NCBI GenBank assembly: GCA_023248035.1
Contig: JAHFFJ010000005.1
Location: 1-39,023 of the forward strand
DNA: 39,023 bases
Direction of reading: 5' to 3'
DNA from: Microcaldota archaeon
GTDB lineage: Archaea > Micrarchaeota > Micrarchaeia > Anstonellales > Bilamarchaeaceae
This document shows, one piece after another, positions 13,682 through 20,296 of this stretch. Position numbers and translations under genes: made by a program. Within the stretch, counting starts at the first letter, position 1; each line of letters opens with the position of its first letter. The notes under the pieces are model-generated. The model had not been told where the DNA came from, made no database searches, and saw only the letters and a list, made by a program, of their open reading frames with translations.

Positions 13682-15978
13682 ATTACTTCCACCGTACTTG
13701 AACCTCCATTATTCTTTTCCCGATTTATTCTATAGCTTGATGCAAAATCACTGCCCATAAAAGCTTCATCATGAGTTATAACAAAGACTTGTTTTACTAC
13801 TTCTGGAACCCTAAATTGCAAGGCGTGTGAAAGGAGTTCAACAGCTTGTGAATCGAGGTTATGAGTTGGTTCATCCAGAATAAGCCAGCTTAGTTTGGGA
13901 GTAAGAACCATGGCAAGAGCCATCCTAAGGGCAAGAGCGGCGCTTGCTCTTTCCCCACCGCTCGCTATACTATCAAGTGCTTTCCAATTACCTCCATCAT
14001 TAACTTCGAAAACGTAATCACGTTCACTTACAGCAAGTCTAAGGCCATGATAATTTTTGTATGGATAGACTATAGACCAGATTTCATTCATAGTACCATT
14101 TATTGCCTCGATTAAGGTGGAACGTAGGGAGGTTTGTGTCTCTAGTAGTGCAAGTTTATAGATTGCCAATTGCTCAATAAGAAGGGATAGTTGAGCAATT
14201 TGGGAAGAGAGTAAGTTGATGGAAGAAAGTTCGGTTTGGATCATCTTTAACATGTCCAAAGAGAAGGAATGCTTGGTTTCTGCTGCTTTTTGTAAAGAGA
14301 GGTTTTTTTCTTTTTCCAAGCCCAATTTTTCCATAGAAACCCTAAACTCTTCAAATTGAACAGGATTAAAATTTGTTGATTGAAGCTTGGATTTTGTTGT
14401 AGAAAGATTCTTAGTAACGTCTTCAAGTTCTTTTTTCTTTTCTATGAGAGATTTTAACAGGGTGGATTCTATCTGGATTTTTTCAATTTCCTTATTTAAG
14501 AGTTCGAGTTTCTTTTCAATTGATGATTTTTGCTCTTTTAGTAAGCTAAGGGCTTTTTCAGTAGATTCTTTCTTTACAATTAGCGGTGTTGATAGTAGTA
14601 TTTCAGATGAAATAGAAGGAATTTGTGCCAAAAGTAAAGAGATTTTAATTAGCCTGCCCTTTAAGCCATCAATTTCTTTTCTTAGGGCTGGAACAACAGA
14701 GATGATTTCAGCTACACGAACTTTCTTTGCTGCACTCAGACGATCTTTTTCAGCTTTTATATGTATTAATGATGATGGGGTTATTGAAGCTGAACAAAGC
14801 GGGCACTCTGAAACATCAGATTTTAGTTTGGAAACGATATCCACAATTTCTATAATTTCCCGCTCTAATGATTTCTTTTCTGATTCCAACGAGAGGAGTT
14901 GTTGTTCCTTAGCAGTTTGTAAATTTGAAAGAGATTCATTTGTATCAGAACCTCGTTCTTTCTTTAAATTTTCCTCCATAGTTTGAAGCCTTGCTTTACT
15001 ATCAGAAAGGGATTTGATTTTCGCTTCTATCATACCTGATTCCTTAGATAGTACGGAAAAATTTACCTCTATTGATTTCATTTCAACCTGACAGGCTGAG
15101 CGTTGTGAATTAAGATCTAGACTTTTAGAGTGAAGTATGTTATGGGTATTTTCATCAATTTGATTGTTTAAATCCTTAGAAAGTGAATCATACCTTGCAG
15201 ATAGGCGAATTGTTTCCTTTTCAAGTAAATCAAAACGCTCTTTTTCTGCCTTCATAGCAGAATAGGATGCTACCAAGCGGGCATAATCCTCAGAAAGTTT
15301 TTGATGAGATTGTTTTAGGGTGATTAGGTCAGTTTCTGAAGCCTTAAGAGCAGTAGAGTGTATTTTTTCTTTTTCTTCCAGCTCTTTTGTTTTTTCTATG
15401 TTTATACCAGATGATAGGGTTTCTTTTTTGGAATTAAATTTGTTTATAACGGCAGTTACATTTGTTCTGGCAAGCTCGAACTTATCAAGTCCTAAAAGAG
15501 TATCAACTTCCTCTTTTCTGCGTTTTGGATCGAGATTTAGGAAATGCTCAATATTGTTTTGTTCAGAGTAAATTGCGCGCGTAAAAAGATCGTAATCGAT
15601 ACCTAATAGCAACTGGATATAGGAATTTACTGCAACTGGACCGTTTTCAACAAGCGAATTATCACGGAAAATTTCTGCTTGGGAAGATGTTCCCTTTTTA
15701 CGCTCGATTGTACGTTCAATCCGATAGTTATGATTGTCGCATTCAAATTCCAGGACGATTTTTACACTTGATTCATTAAGACGAAAGACGTTGTCAAGTT
15801 TGACTTTTCTTCTTTCTAATGCAGGAAACGTACCAAAAAGAGCGAAACTTATCGCTTCAAGTATGCTCGATTTTCCTGCACCCATTATGCCCACAAGTAG
15901 GTTGGTGCCCTTACGGAATTCAAGGAAGCTATCAGCATGAGAACGCCAATTAACTAGGCGAATGGATTTTATCATCAT
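13678..15978 (-). CDS. rad50: Rad50-type SMC-like ATPase of DNA double-strand break repair
   Basis: 766 residues. N-terminal half-ATPase with Walker A GIMGAGKSS (30-38) and the Q-loop region; a long coiled coil (about 170-600) rich in Lys, Glu, Leu and Ser; a zinc hook CPLC (Cys392 and Cys395) at its middle, where two molecules join; and a C-terminal half-ATPase with the ABC signature SGGE (from 673) and Walker B LILDEP (Asp702, Glu703). It works with Mre11 nuclease in end processing, and that gene is not in this window, although mre11-rad50 operons are usual in archaea. The coiled coil is somewhat short for the family. The start is 15978 or the next ATG at 15975; a minus-strand TATA-like GGTTTTATTC about 25 bases upstream fits either. 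Confidence 0.95.
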   Translation of the reverse strand: MMIKSIRLVNWRSHADSFLEFRKGTNLLVGIMGAGKSSILEAISFALFGTFPALERRKVKLDNVFRLNESSVKIVLEFECDNHNYRIERTIERKKGTSSQAEIFRDNSLVENGPVAVNSYIQLLLGIDYDLFTRAIYSEQNNIEHFLNLDPKRRKEEVDTLLGLDKFELARTNVTAVINKFNSKKETLSSGINIEKTKELEEKEKIHSTALKASETDLITLKQSHQKLSEDYARLVASYSAMKAEKERFDLLEKETIRLSARYDSLSKDLNNQIDENTHNILHSKSLDLNSQRSACQVEMKSIEVNFSVLSKESGMIEAKIKSLSDSKARLQTMEENLKKERGSDTNESLSNLQTAKEQQLLSLESEKKSLEREIIEIVDIVSKLKSDVSECPLCSASITPSSLIHIKAEKDRLSAAKKVRVAEIISVVPALRKEIDGLKGRLIKISLLLAQIPSISSEILLSTPLIVKKESTEKALSLLKEQKSSIEKKLELLNKEIEKIQIESTLLKSLIEKKKELEDVTKNLSTTKSKLQSTNFNPVQFEEFRVSMEKLGLEKEKNLSLQKAAETKHSFSLDMLKMIQTELSSINLLSSQIAQLSLLIEQLAIYKLALLETQTSLRSTLIEAINGTMNEIWSIVYPYKNYHGLRLAVSERDYVFEVNDGGNWKALDSIASGGERASAALALRMALAMVLTPKLSWLILDEPTHNLDSQAVELLSHALQFRVPEVVKQVFVITHDEAFMGSDFASSYRINREKNNGGSSTVEVI

Positions 15979-16047
15979 TCGTTTGATGGGCAGAAGAGAA
16001 TAAAACCCGAAGGGGCGCGATTTTATACCTTGGCTGCGATTATTTGA

Positions 16048-16078
16048 GTGATGATGACCAAGGTGATCACTGAGTCAC
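16048..16078 (+). ncRNA. Possible minimal C/D-like RNA element
   Basis: Stem GTGAT (16048-16052) / GTCAC (16074-16078) encloses GATGA (16053-16057), exactly 12 nt (16058-16069), and CTGA (16070-16073). This is the box arrangement and 12-nt guide spacing of an archaeal C/D sRNA half. TTTTATA (16021-16027) lies about 25 bases before the stem. It lacks a second box pair and overlaps the alternative stem ACCTTGG/CCAAGGT, so it may be chance. Confidence 0.25.
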
Positions 16079-16173
16079 GCCCTAAGCTTGTGCCCTTCTA
16101 GTTTGTCAAAATTAGTTGGGCCAGGGGAAACCCGGCCACGGTTAATGACGATGACGATTGACGTGCGGTCTGA

Positions 16174-16198
16174 CCAACTTTTTTAGGAAAAAAGTTGG
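16174..16198. repeat. Perfect hairpin related to those in the tRNA-Val introns
   Basis: Arms CCAACTTTTTT (16174-16184) and AAAAAAGTTGG (16188-16198) with loop AGG. In arm length and core (T5-6, AGG, A5-6) it resembles the hairpins of introns 1 and 2 of the tRNA-Val gene. GACCAAAAACT also recurs nearby (16234-16244) as in intron 2. Confidence 0.8.
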
Positions 16199-16290
16199 AC
16201 AAAAAACTAACTGTAATTTTAGGAAAAAGGTTTGACCAAAAACTAGGTATAAAAGGTCATGCAAAAGTTCAGTTAAAACTCCGAAGCAAA

Positions 16291-16320
16291 ATGCACCTTA
16301 TGAATACTCTTCAGGTGCAT
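16291..16320. repeat. 8-bp inverted repeat ATGCACCT/AGGTGCAT
   Basis: ATGCACCT (16291-16298) and AGGTGCAT (16313-16320) with a 14-base loop, just before the operator region of the Fic gene. It could be a terminator-like hairpin or a protein-binding site. Confidence 0.6.
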
Positions 16321-16340
16321 AAATGAGCGTACGATCTAAA

Positions 16341-16373
16341 TATCGGATAGGTAGGAATTATAAATATCCGATA
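16341..16373 (+). promoter_or_regulatory. Operator-promoter module 1 upstream of fic
   Basis: Half-sites TATCGGATA (16341-16349) and TATCCGATA (16365-16373) are exact inverted copies 24 bases apart start to start. The 15-base spacer holds a TATA-like AATTATAAA. A regulator bound to both half-sites would cover the TATA box and block TBP. Confidence 0.75.
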
Positions 16374-16405
16374 TATATGAAAAAATATTAAAGACAGAAG
16401 GAGGA

Positions 16406-16438
16406 TATCGGATACATAACATTATAAGCTATCCGATA
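16406..16438 (+). promoter_or_regulatory. Operator-promoter module 2, at the fic promoter
   Basis: The same half-sites at 16406-16414 and 16430-16438, with the same 24-base spacing. The spacer holds ACATTATAAG, centred about 27 bases before the fic ATG (16451), the position of a TATA box for a leaderless mRNA. This strongly suggests repression, perhaps by the Fic protein's own C-terminal DNA-binding domain. Confidence 0.78.
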
Positions 16439-16450
16439 TATGATATATTT

Positions 16451-17377
16451 ATGGCTCTGGAGGAAAGGACATATGAAAGGATACTCCGCAAACAAGAAGC
16501 GCTAGACCAATTAAGACCATTCAACCAAGGTGCACTCCATAAATTACAGGAAACTTTCCGCGTTGATATGACCTATAATTCGAATGCTATAGAAGGCAAT
16601 TCACTAAGTCTGAGCGAAACAAAACTAGTGCTGGAAGAAGGCCTGACCATAGGGGGCAAGACATTCAAGGAGCATTTGGAGGTTACAAACCACGCTAAGG
16701 CAATAGATTTTGTCGAATCATTAGTTAATAAAAAGGAAATTGTCGAGATCGATGTGCTTAATATTCATGCATTAGTCCTGGATCGAATAAATCCAGAGAA
16801 CGCTGGTTTTTACAGGATAGGGGGAGTTAGAATAAGCGGTACTGACTACATACCCCCTAGTACTGCTAAAGTCCCACACCTCATGAAGGAGATATATCGC
16901 CTTCTCAATATTAAGAGCGGAGAACCAATAGAAACTGCGGCAATTATTCATCAGAAATTTGTTGATATACATCCTTTCATTGATGGAAATGGAAGAACAG
17001 CACGTTTGCTTCTTAATCTATACCTCATGCGAAATGGTTATCCACCTGTGATAATCCTGCAAGTTGAAAGAAAAAAATATATACGAACTATAATGCAATC
17101 GAGAATGGAAAATAACATAACAGTATTTGCAAATTTTGTGGCTAAGGCAGTAGAAAGATCCCTCGATATTTATTTGGATTCTTTAGGGACAGAATCAAAA
17201 GAATACTTAACGCTTGCAGAGGCTGCCAAGATAAGTAGGAATGGATATAGTGGGGAATACCTTAGCCTTTTGGCCAGAACCGGTAAGATAGGTGCGATAA
17301 AATTTGGTAGGAACTGGAAAATAACTAAGGAAGCCTTAAGTGAATACGAAATTATGAACGAACGAAGAAGGGATTAA
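16451..17377 (+). CDS. fic: Fic-domain protein with C-terminal helix-turn-helix
   Basis: 308 residues. The Fic core has the full catalytic motif HPFIDGNGRTAR (His174 to Arg185), which in this family transfers AMP from ATP to a protein hydroxyl group. The N-terminal inhibitory motif SNAIEGN (44-50, Glu48) marks a class II, self-inhibited Fic protein. The C-terminal 60 residues (YLTLAEAAKISRNGYSGEYLSLLARTGKIGAIKFGRNWKI) are an excisionase/MerR-like DNA-binding domain: TLAEAA, then YLSxLARxGKIxAxKxGRxW. Two identical operator modules lie directly upstream, so autoregulation is likely. The family is mostly bacterial, so transfer is plausible. Targets unknown; no antitoxin gene is visible beside it, as expected for the cis-inhibited class. 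Confidence 0.93.
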   Translation: MALEERTYERILRKQEALDQLRPFNQGALHKLQETFRVDMTYNSNAIEGNSLSLSETKLVLEEGLTIGGKTFKEHLEVTNHAKAIDFVESLVNKKEIVEIDVLNIHALVLDRINPENAGFYRIGGVRISGTDYIPPSTAKVPHLMKEIYRLLNIKSGEPIETAAIIHQKFVDIHPFIDGNGRTARLLLNLYLMRNGYPPVIILQVERKKYIRTIMQSRMENNITVFANFVAKAVERSLDIYLDSLGTESKEYLTLAEAAKISRNGYSGEYLSLLARTGKIGAIKFGRNWKITKEALSEYEIMNERRRD

Positions 17378-17402
17378 AATATGCCGTTGGACTATAATTC
17401 TT

Positions 17403-17942
17403 ATGCCCATAATGAGAGGAGATAAAGTAACCTTACGACCATTTACAGAAAATGATCCTGAACTTTTTTATCATTGGGCAACACAGTCAGATGCCACACC
17501 ATTTTGGTATGGGAAATTGTACGGGGATATTGTTCCATCAAAAGAAAAATTCTTTAGTAACTGGAAATCGTATTATTTCGATGGCTCAAAACCTAAACTA
17601 GGAAGATGTTTTTTGATTTTGGTAAAGGATATCCCAATAGGTCAAATAAATTACAATAAACTCGATCAAAATTCTACTGAATTGGACATAGTTATTGGGG
17701 ATTCTAAAAATTGGGGTAAAGGATATGGATCTGACGCAATGAAGACATTAACCAATTACTTATTCGATGAGGGAGTAAGAGAGGTTTGGGTTTTTGTACT
17801 TAAACGAAACCCTAGAGCGATTAAAATGTACGAGAAAGCAGGTTTTGTTGCTAAACTTCACCCAAGATACATCCAGATACCAACGAAGGGGACTACTAAA
17901 AAAGAGGATTGGATTTTTATGTCAACTACACAGAAGGAGTGA
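17403..17942 (+). CDS. GNAT-family N-acetyltransferase
   Basis: 179 residues, a single GNAT domain of RimJ/RimL or AAC(6')-like type. It has the N-terminal LRPFTENDPELFYHWA, the beta4 segment ELDIVIGD and the acetyl-CoA pyrophosphate-binding loop NWGKGYGSDA, followed by NPRAIKMYEKAGFV, the usual C-terminal signature. The acceptor could be a protein N-terminus, a small amine or an aminoglycoside-like compound; the sequence does not decide. The start at 17403 fits a TATA-like GATTAAAATA at the end of fic, about 25 bases upstream. The SD sequence of the next gene overlaps its end. Confidence 0.9.
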   Translation: MPIMRGDKVTLRPFTENDPELFYHWATQSDATPFWYGKLYGDIVPSKEKFFSNWKSYYFDGSKPKLGRCFLILVKDIPIGQINYNKLDQNSTELDIVIGDSKNWGKGYGSDAMKTLTNYLFDEGVREVWVFVLKRNPRAIKMYEKAGFVAKLHPRYIQIPTKGTTKKEDWIFMSTTQKE

Positions 17943-17947
17943 GGAAT

Positions 17948-18454
17948 ATGAGATATATCGCTTTTTTACGGGGGATAAATGTCGGGGGGAACAGAATAAT
18001 TCCCATGCAGGAACTCAAAAAACTCTTTGAAGATTTGGGTTTTATTGAAGTTGAAACTTATATCCAAAGTGGCAATGTAGTTTTTAGTAGTGAGAAGGTA
18101 AAATTAGAAATACTCACAAACGGAATTAAGGAAAGATTTTCCTTTGATATAATAGTCATAGTAAAAACAGCTCGGGAATTGGAAAAAATAATAGAAAATA
18201 ACCCGTTTCCTGAAAGTGATAAGCTAGGGTTTATGCTACTTTCCAAAAAACCAGACAAACTTGAAAAACTAACAACCGTTGATGGTAAGGGGGAAATGAT
18301 TGAGATTATCGATGATGTTGCTTATGTAGTTTACAGTAATGGAATGGGTAGGGCAGTATATAACAATAATTTTATCGAGAAAATTTTAGGGGTAAAAGCG
18401 ACTACCAGAAACCTAAGAACTATGAAAAAATTATTATCTATTTGTTCGAAATAG
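17948..18454 (+). CDS. DUF1697 family protein
   Basis: 168 residues. The N-terminus MRYIAFLRGINVGGNRIIPM followed by ELKKLF, the block FIEVETYIQSGNVVF and the later TTRNLRTMKKL are the hallmarks of the DUF1697 family, found mainly in bacteria, biochemical function unknown. ATG 17948 is chosen over the upstream in-frame start because AGGAGTGAGG lies 4-13 bases before it and the family begins at this Met. The gap to the acetyltransferase gene is five bases, so the two are cotranscribed. A bacterial origin of this small group (fic, GNAT, DUF1697) is an inference. Confidence 0.93.
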   Translation: MRYIAFLRGINVGGNRIIPMQELKKLFEDLGFIEVETYIQSGNVVFSSEKVKLEILTNGIKERFSFDIIVIVKTARELEKIIENNPFPESDKLGFMLLSKKPDKLEKLTTVDGKGEMIEIIDDVAYVVYSNGMGRAVYNNNFIEKILGVKATTRNLRTMKKLLSICSK

Positions 18455-18457
18455 ACA

Positions 18458-19393
18458 TCATGGTAGATATTTTTTAGACCAATTAAAAATAGCAACCATA
18501 GTTATCCACGGAATCTCGCTTAGGACTAATATTAATGCAACTTTAGCATCAAAAAAGGCCAATGCGAGTGTGATACCGAGTGCCGCGTTGTTGAATACTT
18601 TCGAACTTGATATTGTAATTTTTTCATCCTTCTTTAACCAAAATACCATGAAATAACCGATAAACTGGAATAATATGAATGCTACATAAAGAACAACTAG
18701 ATGGTATGCGATTTCAGCTAAATTGCCAGTGATGTATTCAGTTTGGACTGCGATAACGATTGCGATTATAACGAATAGTAGAATTAAGATTAATATACTG
18801 GAATTATCATTGATTTTCTTTATAAGTCCGTCATTTTTTAGTCTTTTGAATGTTTCTGAAAAGAACAGCGGGATGACGATCAATTTAAACAAAGTGAAAA
18901 TTACACTAACGTAGTCGAGGTTTATTTGAGTTTTGAAAAAAAAGAGAAACATTAATGGTATTGAAACTATTGAGAGGAGGGTACTTAGTATAGTTAAAAT
19001 TAGTGAAAGTGAACTTTTACCGCCCAGAACACTTGTTAAGGGGGGAGCGGCAGTCCCAACAGGCAATACGGCCAAAAGAAACAAACCGACCATTAATTCG
19101 TTAGAAAATGACAGTGAGAGAAAATAGATAATGGCAGGAATTACGATCATATATATTAGTAATACATATGCCAAAAGCTTAGGCCGCTTCAGTTGCTTTG
19201 CAATTTCGCTCAGATCAATCTTGAGAAAGGCAATGAAGAGAATTACCATCTGGATGTAGATGACATAATCCTTGAGAATTTTCAATTGGTCAGAAAAATA
19301 CAACCCAAAAGATATTGATAAGACAAAAAGTATCCAGAACGTAAGATCGGTGCTGCTCTTCCCAGCCATTAGGCTCTTTCTTCTAAAGAGCAT
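18458..19393 (-). CDS. Bile acid:sodium symporter (BASS/SBF) family transporter
   Basis: 311 residues, almost wholly hydrophobic, with nine to ten membrane helices (for example LTFWILFVLSISFGLYF, YVIYIQMVILFIAFLKI, LLAYVLLIYMIVIPAIIYF). The segment LLAVLPVGTAAPPLTSVLGG has the Pro/Gly-rich crossing-helix pattern of sodium-dependent BASS or related permeases, and a second such region occurs near the end (FNNAALGITLALAFF). It would move an organic anion or acid across the membrane; the substrate cannot be read from sequence. ATG 19393 is chosen over a TTG at 19402 because a TATA element lies 26 bases before it. It converges on the DUF1697 gene with a three-base gap. Confidence 0.8.
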   Translation of the reverse strand: MLFRRKSLMAGKSSTDLTFWILFVLSISFGLYFSDQLKILKDYVIYIQMVILFIAFLKIDLSEIAKQLKRPKLLAYVLLIYMIVIPAIIYFLSLSFSNELMVGLFLLAVLPVGTAAPPLTSVLGGKSSLSLILTILSTLLSIVSIPLMFLFFFKTQINLDYVSVIFTLFKLIVIPLFFSETFKRLKNDGLIKKINDNSSILILILLFVIIAIVIAVQTEYITGNLAEIAYHLVVLYVAFILFQFIGYFMVFWLKKDEKITISSSKVFNNAALGITLALAFFDAKVALILVLSEIPWITMVAIFNWSKKYLP

Positions 19394-19414
19394 ATAAATC
19401 AAGCTAATTCGACA

Positions 19415-19424
19415 GTTATAAAAC
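19415..19424. promoter_or_regulatory. Single symmetric TATA element shared by two divergent genes
   Basis: GTTATAAAAC lies about 28 bases before the ATG at 19448 (plus) and 26 bases before the ATG at 19393 (minus). Both distances fit leaderless transcription, and only 54 bases separate the two genes, so one TBP site may serve both directions. Confidence 0.55.
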
Positions 19425-19447
19425 CATTCGTACTTATAATAACATTT

Positions 19448-20257
19448 ATGGCAACTTCTGGTGGGAAGAGTGATTTACGATCAGTACAACCAACATTCGG
19501 TGATATGAGCGTAGCAACTTATGGCGCAAAAGTCAATACCCCAGCTAAAAATCCAGATTACTTTAGATTGTTTCATGCACTTCTGGTTGAAAGGGCAGTT
19601 AAGTCAAAAGCAGGTAAAGTAGTTCTTCTGGATGTTGCTTGTGGACCTGCACAAGAGCTTGATTTTTTCAAAGATGATAAGAGAGTTGAACTCGTTGGAG
19701 TAGATATAGCTCAAGATTTATTGACAGCAGCACAAGCAAGATTACCTTTTGCTAAATTCTTTTGTTGGGATGTTAGGCAGACACCACCACTACCATCTGA
19801 TATTGCCCCAGGATCTGTAGATGTTGGCATAGCGCTTAACGCAATGATATACGTTCCCGATAAGATGCTTGGAGCACTTGGATATGGACTTAGAAGAGGT
19901 GGGGAAGCAGCAGTTAATTTTAGAGTATTTGGAAACCCTTACAATGAAGCATTCTATACACACTACACCACGAGAAATGGGGTTATACGAGAGGAAGAGT
20001 TATCATTACCTACAGCCCGGGGAGGAACTGAGAAGTTTGTTGTTGCTGCACTCGATTACACTAACTGTATTGATCTAGATACTGGCGAACCAGATCCCAT
20101 AAGAAATCTGGTAGTGCAGATGTATTTCAGATCCAAAAGCGACATCGAGCGTTTGATTGGAATTGGTGGTTTTGAGATAGTTGATAGTAAACCTTTCCAT
20201 TTCCAATCACCAGTAAACCCGGATAATGAGATAGAAGTTTATACTATTAGGAAATAA
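19448..20257 (+). CDS. Class I SAM-dependent methyltransferase
   Basis: 269 residues. Motif I is VVLLDVACGPAQEL (about 57-70), followed by ELVGVDIAQDLL with the acidic ribose-binding residue, a DVRQ acidic position and SVDVGIALNAMIY as motif post-II. The C-terminal part is beta-rich, as in small-molecule methyltransferases. The first 30 residues are polar and Thr/Ser-rich. The substrate is unknown and there is no operon partner. The promoter is the element shared with the divergent transporter gene. Confidence 0.88.
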   Translation: MATSGGKSDLRSVQPTFGDMSVATYGAKVNTPAKNPDYFRLFHALLVERAVKSKAGKVVLLDVACGPAQELDFFKDDKRVELVGVDIAQDLLTAAQARLPFAKFFCWDVRQTPPLPSDIAPGSVDVGIALNAMIYVPDKMLGALGYGLRRGGEAAVNFRVFGNPYNEAFYTHYTTRNGVIREEELSLPTARGGTEKFVVAALDYTNCIDLDTGEPDPIRNLVVQMYFRSKSDIERLIGIGGFEIVDSKPFHFQSPVNPDNEIEVYTIRK

Positions 20258-20296
20258 CCAACGAAAATATATTTATAAATCTAGGACATATTTACT

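Larger units (their letters stand above)
15979..16340. other. Structured non-coding region between rad50 and fic
   Basis: No gene-like reading frame. It holds a GC-rich part (16008-16180) with stem ACCTTGG/CCAAGGT (16027-16033 with 16058-16064), outer stem GGGCGCG/CACGCCC (16013-16019 with 16076-16082), and a GNRA-type hairpin GGCC-A-GGG-GAAA-CCC-GGCC (16119-16137). An AT-rich part with hairpins follows. The GC contrast with the AT-rich surroundings and the stacked stems suggest one or more structured RNAs. A tRNA can be excluded because no T-arm motif is found. Confidence 0.45.

Noticed and set aside
14387-14986. 199-codon open frame on the plus strand
   Set aside because: Ser/Phe-rich translation opposite the rad50 coiled coil; an antisense shadow of Lys/Glu-rich codons.
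16008-16085. tRNA on the minus strand suggested by a 7-bp acceptor-like stem GGGCGTG/CGCGCCC
   Set aside because: There is no T-arm (TTCRA) and no plausible anticodon loop with U33; the inner stem ACCTTGG/CCAAGGT does not fit a cloverleaf.
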